64,000 nt of DNA. Origin: an uncultured Bacilli bacterium (lineage in GTDB: Bacteria > Bacillota_I > Bacilli_A > RF39 > UBA660). Positions within the stretch are counted from its first letter, which is position 1; every line of letters starts with the position of its first letter. The notes beneath the pieces were generated by a model. It saw only the letters and a program-made list of their open reading frames with translations, was not told the DNA's origin and ran no database searches. Of this stretch, positions 27,464 to 35,329 are shown piece after piece. Location of the stretch: contig CAKPGL010000001.1 in assembly GCA_934154785.1 (NCBI GenBank), forward strand, positions 434,001 to 498,000. The letters are read 5' to 3'. A program made the translations under genes and the position numbers.

Positions 27464-29356
27464 ATGTTCAAGAAAAAGATCAAAGGATTTACTTTAATAG
27501 AATTACTTGCAGTAATAGTTGTACTTGTTATAATATCCGCAATTGGTTACGTGTTGGTTGGTGATATTATTCAAAGTACTAATGATAAAAAAGATGAAAT
27601 AAATGTCAATTCATTAATAAATATAGTAAATAATTATATATGGAATAGAGAAGTAGAAAGTAATCCTATTAGTACTAATAAATACTATGTTATTAAAGAT
27701 AATGTAGAATATACTATAAGTAGTAATGGTAATATAACTCGTACTGATGATTTTAAATATAGTGGTAGAATTTGTAATTATTGCACTATTGAAATAAATA
27801 GTAATAGAGAAATTTTTATATTATTAGAAAATAAAAATAGAGATATAAAAAAATCATTTTCTTCTAATGAATTGTCTTCCATTCCATTAACGGTTTCTAG
27901 AGAAGATACTTCTTTTTATAATGAATTAGATTTATTTATAAACATTTATACTTCAGAACATATAATAAGTAATCCAATGAAATTTTATGTAGAAGATAAT
28001 AAGGTATCGAATGAATCTAACGAACTTGTGTATACTTTACAAAATTCTTCTGGTAGTGCTATTATCACAATAGAAAGTTCAAAAAAATTTAATATTGAAA
28101 TAAATAAAGATAATACAATAATTACAAAAAATGAATCAGGTATTCTCGAAGAAAAAGAAAACATTAATAGCGGTTATTCAGATGAAGTATTGGCATTATA
28201 TAATGAACTAATATTAGCAGCTAATAATTATATTTCAAGTAATAACATAATTAGTGAAGAATATTTTGAATTTAATAATGGTAGTATTGTTAAAAAGGAT
28301 ATATATGGTAATGATGTTACTTCAAATATTTCTATAAATGGCATTAATGGTCAAGGCGAATTAAGAATAAATCAATCTAAAAATATATCAGTAGTTATTT
28401 ATGAAGATGACCATGATATAAAAAATGATTATGGCAGTAATCAATTATATAATGTAAATTTAACTTTACCACGTGATGTAAGATTATTATTTAAAAATTT
28501 ACATCGCTTAGAGTTACTTGCTGAGAGTTATTCTAATAGTGCAACAACAGAAGATTATTTACCTTCTAAAAGTGATTGGTTGGTTTTTTATTATATTAGA
28601 CAGTTAAAATATAATAGTAGCAACTGGGATATTGTAAGTGGTAAAGATAATAACTATATTACGTATGTTAATAATAATGGAAAATATTTAAGTAGTTATT
28701 TTAAAAATATTAAGACACTTACAGTAAATGGTGATGTAATTGATTTTCCACATATGGCGGCCGTAATAGATACAAGAATGTATCAGAAAGCATCTGGAAA
28801 TTATGGTGCTTTAGATCAAGGTATAGTTGATAGTATATCTAGTTGGGCTGGCGATTTACAAACATTTATGATAGAAGATATTCTTAAAGTATATGGTTCA
28901 GATAAAACAACTAAGGAGTATAAAGGATATGTTTTAGAAAAATTAGGTACACCAAATACAAACTTTAGTTTAGATGATATGTTAGCGGATGTTGATGGCT
29001 GGGTCATTTATGAAAATTTATGTAATGATACAAGTCTAAATTTGGAAACTGCTTTCACAGAGTTTTATAATGGAACTGCAGAGTATTCTTATAAAAAACG
29101 ATTTACAAGATTTATTTCTGATGAAGTATTTCGTAAATATTATAATTTAGATGCTTACCCTCATAGTAGTGGAGCAGAACAACCATCTACCTTTTTTAAA
29201 ACAATTAGAGTGTACACCTATCCAAAACTTTATTTCTTATTGTTTGAGGTAAAATGGCCATTATTTGGAGATTATGAAATTCCATCTAGTCTATCGAGAG
29301 GTACAACTGAAGCACTTAGGGATTGGCTTACTGCCAAGGCTAATGCTGAATCTTAA
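27464..29356 (+). CDS. Very large prepilin-like protein
   Basis: The 630-residue protein starts with a class III signal peptide: FKKKIKGFTLIELLAVI, with the Gly cleavage site, Phe+1, Glu+5 and a hydrophobic helix. That marks it as a type IV pilin or pseudopilin substrate of a prepilin peptidase. Pilins are usually 100-200 residues. Here a repeated-looking Asn/Ser-rich region (about 40-320) contains two similar segments (FYNELDLFIN and LYNELILAAN), followed by a C-terminal domain from about residue 340 with DFPHMAAVIDTRMY and SWAGDLQTFM. No pilus assembly genes are in the window. The start at 27464 is chosen for GGTAGGTG nine bases upstream. Confidence 0.75.
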   Translation: MFKKKIKGFTLIELLAVIVVLVIISAIGYVLVGDIIQSTNDKKDEINVNSLINIVNNYIWNREVESNPISTNKYYVIKDNVEYTISSNGNITRTDDFKYSGRICNYCTIEINSNREIFILLENKNRDIKKSFSSNELSSIPLTVSREDTSFYNELDLFINIYTSEHIISNPMKFYVEDNKVSNESNELVYTLQNSSGSAIITIESSKKFNIEINKDNTIITKNESGILEEKENINSGYSDEVLALYNELILAANNYISSNNIISEEYFEFNNGSIVKKDIYGNDVTSNISINGINGQGELRINQSKNISVVIYEDDHDIKNDYGSNQLYNVNLTLPRDVRLLFKNLHRLELLAESYSNSATTEDYLPSKSDWLVFYYIRQLKYNSSNWDIVSGKDNNYITYVNNNGKYLSSYFKNIKTLTVNGDVIDFPHMAAVIDTRMYQKASGNYGALDQGIVDSISSWAGDLQTFMIEDILKVYGSDKTTKEYKGYVLEKLGTPNTNFSLDDMLADVDGWVIYENLCNDTSLNLETAFTEFYNGTAEYSYKKRFTRFISDEVFRKYYNLDAYPHSSGAEQPSTFFKTIRVYTYPKLYFLLFEVKWPLFGDYEIPSSLSRGTTEALRDWLTAKANAES

Positions 29357-29360
29357 TAAC

Positions 29361-29462
29361 AAAAAAAGAACGGCCCCCCTGAAGAACCGCTCTTATAAAA
29401 GAATAAAAAGGGGTTGGCTAGTGTGATACTAGCGCCAATTCGCCTGATTCCTCGAATTGGTA
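29361..29462 (-). ncRNA. Candidate small RNA A (about 100 nt)
   Basis: The minus strand has a promoter (29497-29469), an 8-bp hairpin CCAATTCG / CGAATTGG, a second hairpin GCTAGT / ACTAGC, an AACCCC stretch, then a terminator. In the terminator AAGAGCGG pairs with CCGTTCTT and is followed by seven U. One pair is G-U on this strand but A-C on the other, which supports minus-strand transcription. The terminator loop holds UCUUCAGGGGGG, free to pair with other RNA. The unit sits between the prepilin-like gene and recG and does not precede a minus-strand gene. Confidence 0.65.
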
Positions 29463-29468
29463 CTGTAT

Positions 29469-29497
29469 ATATTAATCGAAAAAGTTGATTTTGTCAA
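29469..29497 (-). promoter_or_regulatory. Promoter of candidate RNA A
   Basis: On the minus strand a perfect TTGACA (29497-29492) and TAATAT (29474-29469) are separated by 17 bp. Confidence 0.7.
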
Positions 29498-29584
29498 CCT
29501 TTTTTTTGGATAAAAATTTAAAAATAGGGATAAAAGCGATTGACACGAACTAATGTATTATATATACTTAAAGTGGTGGTACAA

Positions 29585-31573
29585 GTGACTTTAGATGATA
29601 TTAAAGGTATAGGGCCTAAATCATTAATAGGATTAAATAATTTAGGTATTGTAGATATAAATAGTTTGTTAAGTTTTTATCCTTATCGATTTGATATATT
29701 AAAAAGAACTCCCATTAGTGAATTTAATATAACAAATAGGGTTATTATTGATGGTAAAATAGAATCAATTCCAACTGTATATTATTTTAATAAAAGAATG
29801 AATAAAATGACTTTTAGAATAAATACTGGTCATAACTTGTATAATGTTACGATATTTAATCGAGCATTTATGAAAAAAGTATTAGAATTAGGAACAAATA
29901 TAATAGTTATTGGTAAATACGATGCTAAATATAATACTATTACAGCTTCTGATATAAAGTTAGGTGTTTTAGGTAATATTCCTACTATAGAACCAATTTA
30001 CCATACTAATGATAAAATAACTACTAAACAATTAAGACAATATATAAATGAAGCACTAATAAGTAATATACCTGTAGATGATTTTATTCCGGATAAGTTA
30101 AATAAAAAATATAATTTATTGAGTAAGAAGATAAGTCTTAATAATATACATAATCCTAAGAATATAGATTTATTAAAAAGAAGTATTAATACACTTAAAT
30201 ATGAAGAAGCCTTTTTATTTATGTTAAAAATGAATTTGTTAAAAGAAGGTACTTCTAAAGAACATTTAAAAAGAAGTGTTAACTATGATCGAGTAGAAAA
30301 TTTTGTATCTAAGCTACCATTTAGTTTAACAACAGATCAATTAAATAGTGTAGATGATATATATAAAGATTTAACTGGAAATAAAAGAATGAATAGATTG
30401 TTACAAGGTGATGTTGGTAGTGGTAAAACAATTGTAGCGTTTATTGCAATGTATATTAATTATTTAAGTGGTTATCAAAGCGCTATGATGGCACCTACAG
30501 AAATACTTGCTATTCAACATTATGAAAATTTTAAAAAGTTGTTTAAAGATTATAATATAAATGTATCATTACTAATTGGTAAACTTTCATTAAAAGAAAA
30601 GAAAAAAATATATAATGATTTAAAACTAGGTAAAATAGATGTTGTTATAGGGACACATGCTTTAATATCTGATGGTGTTACTTATAATAATTTAGGTCTT
30701 GTTATTACAGATGAACAACATCGATTTGGAGTTCATCAACGATCTAATTTAAGAAATAAGGGTATTATGCCAGATGTTTTATATGCTAGTGCCACACCTA
30801 TACCTAGAACTTATGCCCTTACTTTATATGGTGATATGGATATATCAAATATTAAAACCATGCCAATGGGTAGAAAGAGTGTTATTACAGAATTATATAA
30901 TACTAAACAAATACGAGAAGTATTAATGAAAATGTATCAAGAACTAAAATTAGGTCATCAAATATATGTTATAGCACCTCTAATAGAGGAAAGTGATAAG
31001 ATAGATTTATCAAATGTTAATTTATTAGAAGAACAGATGAATAAAGCTTTTGGTAAACTTTATAATATTGGAATTTTACATGGTAAAATGACCTCTGAAG
31101 AAAAAGATAGTGTTATGGAATCATTTAAAGAAAATAAAATACAGATATTAATAAGTACTACGGTTATTGAAGTTGGAGTTGATGTAAAAAACGCAACAAT
31201 GATAGTGATATTTGATGCATATAGATTTGGTCTTTCTCAATTGCACCAACTTCGTGGTCGTGTAGGTAGAAATGATTTACAATCATTTTGTATTTTAATT
31301 AGTGATAAGGAAGCGGAACGATTAAATGTATTAGTAAATACTAGTGATGGCTTTAAAATTAGTGAAGAAGATTTTAAGTTGCGAGGTAGTGGTGATATTT
31401 TTGGTACGAGACAAAGTGGCGATATGAATTTTAAAATATTAAATGTAAAGAATGATTATAATGTGTTAAGACACGCTAAAGAAGATGTCCTTGATTTTAT
31501 AAGTAATTACCAAGAATATGATGATTATGATAAAATAATGTCAAGTGTAAAGTCTATAAATAATTTGGATTAA
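29585..31573 (+). CDS. recG: ATP-dependent DNA helicase RecG
   Basis: The 662-residue helicase remodels stalled forks and Holliday junctions. It has an N-terminal wedge/OB region, Walker A LLQGDVGSGKT (near residue 276), MMAPTEILA, the DEQHRFG box II (near 378), SATPIPRT, and the C-terminal TTVIEVGVDVKNAT and QLRGRVGR blocks. Length fits the family (about 680). I start at the GTG of 29585, because GTGGTGG lies just upstream; a longer reading from 29540 gives residues unlike RecG. Confidence 0.95.
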   Translation: MTLDDIKGIGPKSLIGLNNLGIVDINSLLSFYPYRFDILKRTPISEFNITNRVIIDGKIESIPTVYYFNKRMNKMTFRINTGHNLYNVTIFNRAFMKKVLELGTNIIVIGKYDAKYNTITASDIKLGVLGNIPTIEPIYHTNDKITTKQLRQYINEALISNIPVDDFIPDKLNKKYNLLSKKISLNNIHNPKNIDLLKRSINTLKYEEAFLFMLKMNLLKEGTSKEHLKRSVNYDRVENFVSKLPFSLTTDQLNSVDDIYKDLTGNKRMNRLLQGDVGSGKTIVAFIAMYINYLSGYQSAMMAPTEILAIQHYENFKKLFKDYNINVSLLIGKLSLKEKKKIYNDLKLGKIDVVIGTHALISDGVTYNNLGLVITDEQHRFGVHQRSNLRNKGIMPDVLYASATPIPRTYALTLYGDMDISNIKTMPMGRKSVITELYNTKQIREVLMKMYQELKLGHQIYVIAPLIEESDKIDLSNVNLLEEQMNKAFGKLYNIGILHGKMTSEEKDSVMESFKENKIQILISTTVIEVGVDVKNATMIVIFDAYRFGLSQLHQLRGRVGRNDLQSFCILISDKEAERLNVLVNTSDGFKISEEDFKLRGSGDIFGTRQSGDMNFKILNVKNDYNVLRHAKEDVLDFISNYQEYDDYDKIMSSVKSINNLD

Positions 31574-31587
31574 TTAGTAATAATTTA

Positions 31588-31616
31588 TTGACATTTAATT
31601 TTGTAACCTTTATAAT
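31588..31616 (+). promoter_or_regulatory. Consensus promoter of candidate RNA B
   Basis: Perfect TTGACA (31588-31593) and TATAAT (31611-31616) with 17-bp spacing: the strongest vegetative promoter seen in the window. Confidence 0.85.
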
Positions 31617-31622
31617 TATACT

Positions 31623-31717
31623 TGCGTGAGAAATCACGCCATGAATATTTTCATATTACGTAACATGAAAGTATTCAACCAAAACCCCCTGAAGAGAGCC
31701 GTTTGGCTCTCATTTTT
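31623..31717 (+). ncRNA. Candidate small RNA B (about 95 nt)
   Basis: A consensus promoter is followed by a perfect 6-bp hairpin with a GAAA loop (31624-31639), a 12-bp hairpin (31643-31676, one wobble), a single-stranded AACCAAAACCCCC, and a terminator (GAGAGCC / GGCTCTC with GTTT loop, then T-run). No open reading frame fits inside. The exposed C-rich stretch is like that of Gram-positive regulatory RNAs such as RsaE/RoxS, which bind G-rich ribosome sites. The next gene starts about 130 bp after the terminator, so this is probably a free RNA and not a leader. Confidence 0.7.
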
Positions 31718-31848
31718 GTTTGTATTAGAGATATTGTGGAAGTTTAAAATTGTTTTGAACGACGTTTTCTAAAATTATTATTAATAAACACTAAAAATAT
31801 AATAAAATATGATATAATATATATATCAAATTCAAGGGAGGGTTTGCA

Positions 31849-32370
31849 ATGAAAGAAAAGGTATTAAATATATATGATGGCAAAGAATATATGTTTTCAA
31901 CATATTTTATTATAAATAATGGAAAATTATTTAGTACTAACAATTTTAATTTTGAAGATAATTTAAAAAATTGTTTCTATATTAGAAAATTTGGTTCAAA
32001 TGTTCACCCAGTTATATATTTGGACACAAAGATTGATAATAAATGGGTAACTAAGAATCAAGTTATTGGTAACTATAATGCACTTATGAATTTTATTATA
32101 GCTAATGAAAATAGTTATATTTGTATAAGGGGCTTTAGTCGTGCTAATATGTTACAGTTTATAAGAATGATTAATGAGTTAAAGAGTATTAATATTAAAC
32201 CAGTCAAATTTAAAAGTAAATTTTCAGAATCACAATATGAAACGCATCTTTTGACTAAAGAACAAAAAATAGAAGATTTACATCAAAAGATGGATGTAAG
32301 TGGCGAAACTGAATCCACTCGTCAATATACGAAAATTGCAAATAGTGTATTTAGAAAGAGAAAGCCATAA
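31849..32370 (+). CDS. Hypothetical protein, 173 residues
   Basis: I do not recognise this protein. It is soluble, basic toward the C-terminus (ending FRKRKP), with no signal peptide or membrane segment. AAGGGAGGG is a strong ribosome site. It lies between candidate RNA B and the leader of the transglutaminase-like gene, with its own TATAAT at about 31814. The first 80 residues look beta-rich (FSTYFIINNGKLF, HPVIYLDT) and the rest helical. No function is proposed. Confidence 0.6.
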   Translation: MKEKVLNIYDGKEYMFSTYFIINNGKLFSTNNFNFEDNLKNCFYIRKFGSNVHPVIYLDTKIDNKWVTKNQVIGNYNALMNFIIANENSYICIRGFSRANMLQFIRMINELKSINIKPVKFKSKFSESQYETHLLTKEQKIEDLHQKMDVSGETESTRQYTKIANSVFRKRKP

Positions 32371-32392
32371 ATCAAGAGTAAAAATTATACAG

Positions 32393-32456
32393 TTAAGAAA
32401 AGGGTAAAGAGTACCTAGCTATTTTGTCTGTATGTTATTTGCCCATAATTTCTTAA
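32393..32456 (+). other. Long imperfect inverted repeat
   Basis: TTAAGAAA (32393-32400) pairs with TTTCTTAA (32449-32456), and GGGTAAA (32402-32408) with TTTGCCC (32438-32444). No T-run follows, so it is not a classic terminator. It may be the 3' structure of the 173-residue gene's transcript. Confidence 0.45.
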
Positions 32457-32482
32457 ATAAATAATAATTAATTAACGTCAAT

Positions 32483-32511
32483 TTGACAATCCTGATTAAA
32501 TTTGTTACAAT
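32483..32511 (+). promoter_or_regulatory. Consensus promoter of leader C
   Basis: TTGACA (32483-32488) and TACAAT (32506-32511) with 17-bp spacing, upstream of the attenuator-type leader. Confidence 0.75.
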
Positions 32512-32517
32512 CTACAT

Positions 32518-32592
32518 CAGTTGTGAGACAATGGGGGTTGTGAAATAACTAAATATAAATAGAATCCCACTGTATGTACAATGGGATTTTTT
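32518..32592 (+). promoter_or_regulatory. Attenuator-type leader of transglutaminase-like gene
   Basis: The predicted transcript holds ACAATGGG twice (32528-32535 and 32579-32586). The second copy forms a terminator with AATCCCACTGTA upstream of it, followed by six T. The first copy could pair with the same AATCCCACTGT segment instead and so act as antiterminator. The gene's AGGGGG ribosome site follows the T-run. The layout is that of a riboswitch or protein-controlled attenuator; I do not recognise the class. Confidence 0.6.
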
Positions 32593-32608
32593 AGGGGGAA
32601 AAATTAAT

Positions 32609-33691
32609 ATGGATAGATATGATAATGTAATAAGAAAAAATATTTTAAATATACAAGTTGTTCAACCACTTCCACCAAGAAAAGATAAAAATAATAGAGT
32701 TGTTCCACCTCTTCCTGGAAGAAATTTTTTAGTATTTGTTATATCTTTTGATAATTTTGCAAAATATTTAAGTGAAATAAAGGATATTAATACTTTTATG
32801 CCGATACAATGCATTATTTATGATGAAGGTTTGATATCTTGTGATGAGGATGTATTATTAAGACTATCATTTTTAAGAAGTATTCAGAACTTAAATTTTC
32901 GAGAAATTAAATTTAAATTATCTGAATCAACATTTCCATTATATAATACTATAATGGATAGAATAAATTGGAAACACGGTAATGTATCGTTTTTAGAAAT
33001 GACAGTAGATAGATGTCCAAATGAAATTAAAGATTTAAGACTAGAAAAAGCAAAAGGCAAAATATTATTACCAGAGGAAAAACTTCTATGGCAAAGTGAT
33101 TACGTTTTAAATAAACTAGGAGATAGAATAGACAAAAAAGTTTTGGAAGATACAGATAAACTAAAATATGCAGTAAGACATTATGCTGATGGTTTAATGA
33201 GACGATATGATTTTGATAAATTAACAGATTTTGACAAGGTATGGCTAGCATATCATTTTATTAAAGATAGGGATAAATTAAATATATCATTTGCCAGTGA
33301 ACAGACATATTATGGAAATGATGGCTTACAGCATTTGTTACGTTCAGAAGAAAATTGGGAGTCTAAACCATATGGTACATATGTAAGAAGAAGAGGTGTT
33401 TGTGAGGGACAAGCAAGATTATTTAGAATCTTATTAAATAACTGGGATATGGAAGTAGATGCAGTTACTTTAAGCGGTAAATCGCCTTTGGGTCCTCATT
33501 GTTGGTTAGGTACAGTTATCGATGAAAAACTTTATTATTGTTGTACTACGCAATTTAAATTGTTTGATAAAACTAATTTTATACCGGATAATACAGAATA
33601 TTATCCTCAAATATATCAAACTGCCTCATTATCTAATGAAGATAAAGTAAATATAGAAAAACACATTAGTAAATTGGTTAAAAAAAAGTAG
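32609..33691 (+). CDS. Transglutaminase-like cytoplasmic protein
   Basis: The 360-residue protein has a proline-rich N-terminus (PLPPR and PPLPGR within the first 40 residues), a middle region without known features, and a C-terminal transglutaminase/protease-like core. In it, GVCEGQARLFRILL (near residue 265) supplies the Cys and HCWLGTVID (near 297) the His. The third residue, usually Asp in a YxxDPT strand, falls in YYCCTTQF, so the triad looks incomplete. There is no signal peptide. It sits behind an attenuator-type leader. Catalysis is uncertain; a peptide-binding or altered hydrolase role is possible. Confidence 0.6.
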   Translation: MDRYDNVIRKNILNIQVVQPLPPRKDKNNRVVPPLPGRNFLVFVISFDNFAKYLSEIKDINTFMPIQCIIYDEGLISCDEDVLLRLSFLRSIQNLNFREIKFKLSESTFPLYNTIMDRINWKHGNVSFLEMTVDRCPNEIKDLRLEKAKGKILLPEEKLLWQSDYVLNKLGDRIDKKVLEDTDKLKYAVRHYADGLMRRYDFDKLTDFDKVWLAYHFIKDRDKLNISFASEQTYYGNDGLQHLLRSEENWESKPYGTYVRRRGVCEGQARLFRILLNNWDMEVDAVTLSGKSPLGPHCWLGTVIDEKLYYCCTTQFKLFDKTNFIPDNTEYYPQIYQTASLSNEDKVNIEKHISKLVKKK

Positions 33692-33709
33692 GCATTTAAA
33701 AAAACACTT

Positions 33710-33746
33710 AAAGCCCTAATTCAATTTTGTATTGAATTGGGGCTTT
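33710..33746 (+). terminator. Hairpin after transglutaminase-like gene
   Basis: A 15-bp stem with one T-G wobble (AAAGCCCTAATTCAA and partner) has a 7-nt loop. The T-run is short, so it is a weak terminator or a stabilising 3' structure. Confidence 0.55.
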
Positions 33747-33865
33747 ATAATTATAATAATTAATTTAATTATCAATAAAATAAAAAGTATAATTTAAATT
33801 CATTAAATATAACTATAATAGACATAAAACTAATAAAAAACTAAACTAGTTTTTTGGTTAATATA

Positions 33866-34420
33866 TTAATAATTAAATAATTTACAGTTGTATTCATATA
33901 ATAATTCATTGATATCTGACAATTTAAAGACTCTATTAATAAAACAGAATCTTATTATTAAATCATATTTATTATTTTTTGGTAATGAATAAGATGCACT
34001 ATCTAAAAGTTCATCTAATTCATTTTCTGTTAATTCTAAAGCAATAGCTAAAAGTATTATTGTTTCTTTACTAGGATGATAGTTTTTATCACTTCTAATT
34101 TTAGAAAATAGTCTTCTATCAATGTGAACTTTATTATAAACATCAGAATCTTTTAAATGTTTGTCATCAATAAGTTTAAATAACATTGTTTGAAAGTCAT
34201 TATATTGTTCATGTTTGTCAATAAAATCTTTTATATTTGAATTTCCTTTTTCATTTGATTTTGAAGCTTCAAAAGTTGAATCTACGCTTTTAAAATCATC
34301 CTCAAAGCATTCATCCATATATAGACATTTAATTTTATTAAATAAGCCGGTTTTATTTGGTCTATCTTCAATTAAATTATTTTTAATATAAATTTTTAAT
34401 TCATTTTTTAAATTTCTCAT
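33866..34420 (-). CDS. Helix-turn-helix protein of the macro-domain/vWA-associated family
   Basis: The 184-residue protein has an unremarkable N-terminal 70 residues, then a C-terminal block: FQTMLFKLIDDK, VHIDRRLFSKIRSDKNYHPSK and an ETIILLAIALELTENELDELL helix. From memory this block occurs at the C-terminus of Firmicutes macro-domain (ADP-ribose binding) proteins that neighbour vWA genes; here the macro domain is absent. The R-x-L-F-S-K-I-R segment looks like a DNA-recognition helix. It is divergent from a vWA gene, with an operator-like inverted repeat between them, suggesting autoregulation. Confidence 0.6.
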   Translation of the reverse strand: MRNLKNELKIYIKNNLIEDRPNKTGLFNKIKCLYMDECFEDDFKSVDSTFEASKSNEKGNSNIKDFIDKHEQYNDFQTMLFKLIDDKHLKDSDVYNKVHIDRRLFSKIRSDKNYHPSKETIILLAIALELTENELDELLDSASYSLPKNNKYDLIIRFCFINRVFKLSDINELLYEYNCKLFNY

Positions 34421-34488
34421 ATTTTACTCCTTTTTACGATTATAAAAGTAAATAATTGTAACTTTATTATAGCATATTGTGTTAAAAA

Positions 34489-34506
34489 TGTCGCTTGTTA
34501 AGTGAC
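34489..34506. promoter_or_regulatory. Operator-like inverted repeat between HTH and vWA genes
   Basis: GTCGCTT (34490-34496), a 3-bp spacer and AAGTGAC (34500-34506) form an inverted repeat with one mismatch. It covers the -35 hexamer (minus-strand GCGACA, 34494-34489) of the HTH gene, whose TATAAT lies 17 bp further on the minus strand. Confidence 0.5.
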
Positions 34507-34558
34507 CAATATAATAAATGATTATTGTATGATGTAGGCAGAAAGAGAGATGTTAGAA

Positions 34559-35188
34559 ATGACAAAAAGAAAAAAGTTTATGGATGTAGTATTTATACTT
34601 GATAGAAGTGGTTCAATGCAAGGAACTGAAAAAGATACCATTGGTGGATATAATGGATATATTAGAGATTTTAAAAAGAAAGACGCTAAAATAACAACGG
34701 TTTTATTTGATGATAAATATGAGATGGTAACAAAACGACAAGATGTTAATAATGTTCCAGCTTTAACTGAAAAGCAATATTTTGTTAGAGGTTGTACTGC
34801 CTTATTAGACGCTATTGGCAAATCAATTAAATTTATGGAACAAGAGCAAGCTAAAAAAGTAATATTTATTATTACAACTGATGGATATGAAAATGCTTCA
34901 CGTGAGTTTAACAAAGATCAAATAAAAGAAATGATTAGTGGTCATAAAGAATGGGAATTTATGTATATAGGTGCTGATATCGATTCATATAGTGAAGGGC
35001 AAAGTATTGGAATTAATAGTTCTAATATAGCTAATTATAAAAAAGATAAAAAAGGTATATCAAAACTGTTTAAAGCTATGTTTTTAGCAAGTGAAGAATT
35101 TTGTGATGAAGATTGCATTGCGTCATCGTGGAAAGAAGATTTAGAAAATTATATGGAAGAAAATACAGATCAAACAAATAATGACTAA
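34559..35188 (+). CDS. von Willebrand factor A domain protein
   Basis: The protein (209 residues from the ATG at 34559) is a cytoplasmic vWA domain. The metal-ion adhesion site is intact: FILDRSGSM (DxSxS), the Thr in FVRGCTALLDAIG and the Asp in IITTDGYENASREF. It ends in an acidic tail. Related vWA proteins in Firmicutes sit beside macro-domain/HTH genes, as in this divergent pair. The later ATG is preferred because AGAGAG lies nine bases before it; the ATG at 34550 would be too close. Likely a Mg-dependent protein interaction module; partner unknown. Confidence 0.8.
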   Translation: MTKRKKFMDVVFILDRSGSMQGTEKDTIGGYNGYIRDFKKKDAKITTVLFDDKYEMVTKRQDVNNVPALTEKQYFVRGCTALLDAIGKSIKFMEQEQAKKVIFIITTDGYENASREFNKDQIKEMISGHKEWEFMYIGADIDSYSEGQSIGINSSNIANYKKDKKGISKLFKAMFLASEEFCDEDCIASSWKEDLENYMEENTDQTNND

Positions 35189-35329
35189 ATAAAATAGTTC
35201 TACTCCTTATTTTTGTTATATCATACAGTATAAAATACCTTTTAAAAATTATAATAAATATTGTTATTGCAGTAATAATTTTGATATAATATAATTACTT
35301 AAAAATACAAACAGAAAGGTATAAATACT

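Noticed and set aside
29375..31695. CCCCCTGAAGA present on the + strand at both 29375 and 31685, suggesting a shared same-strand RNA motif
   Set aside because: The terminator at 29.37 kb has a U-run and a G-U pair only when read on the minus strand, so the two elements are on opposite strands and the match is complementarity, not a common motif.
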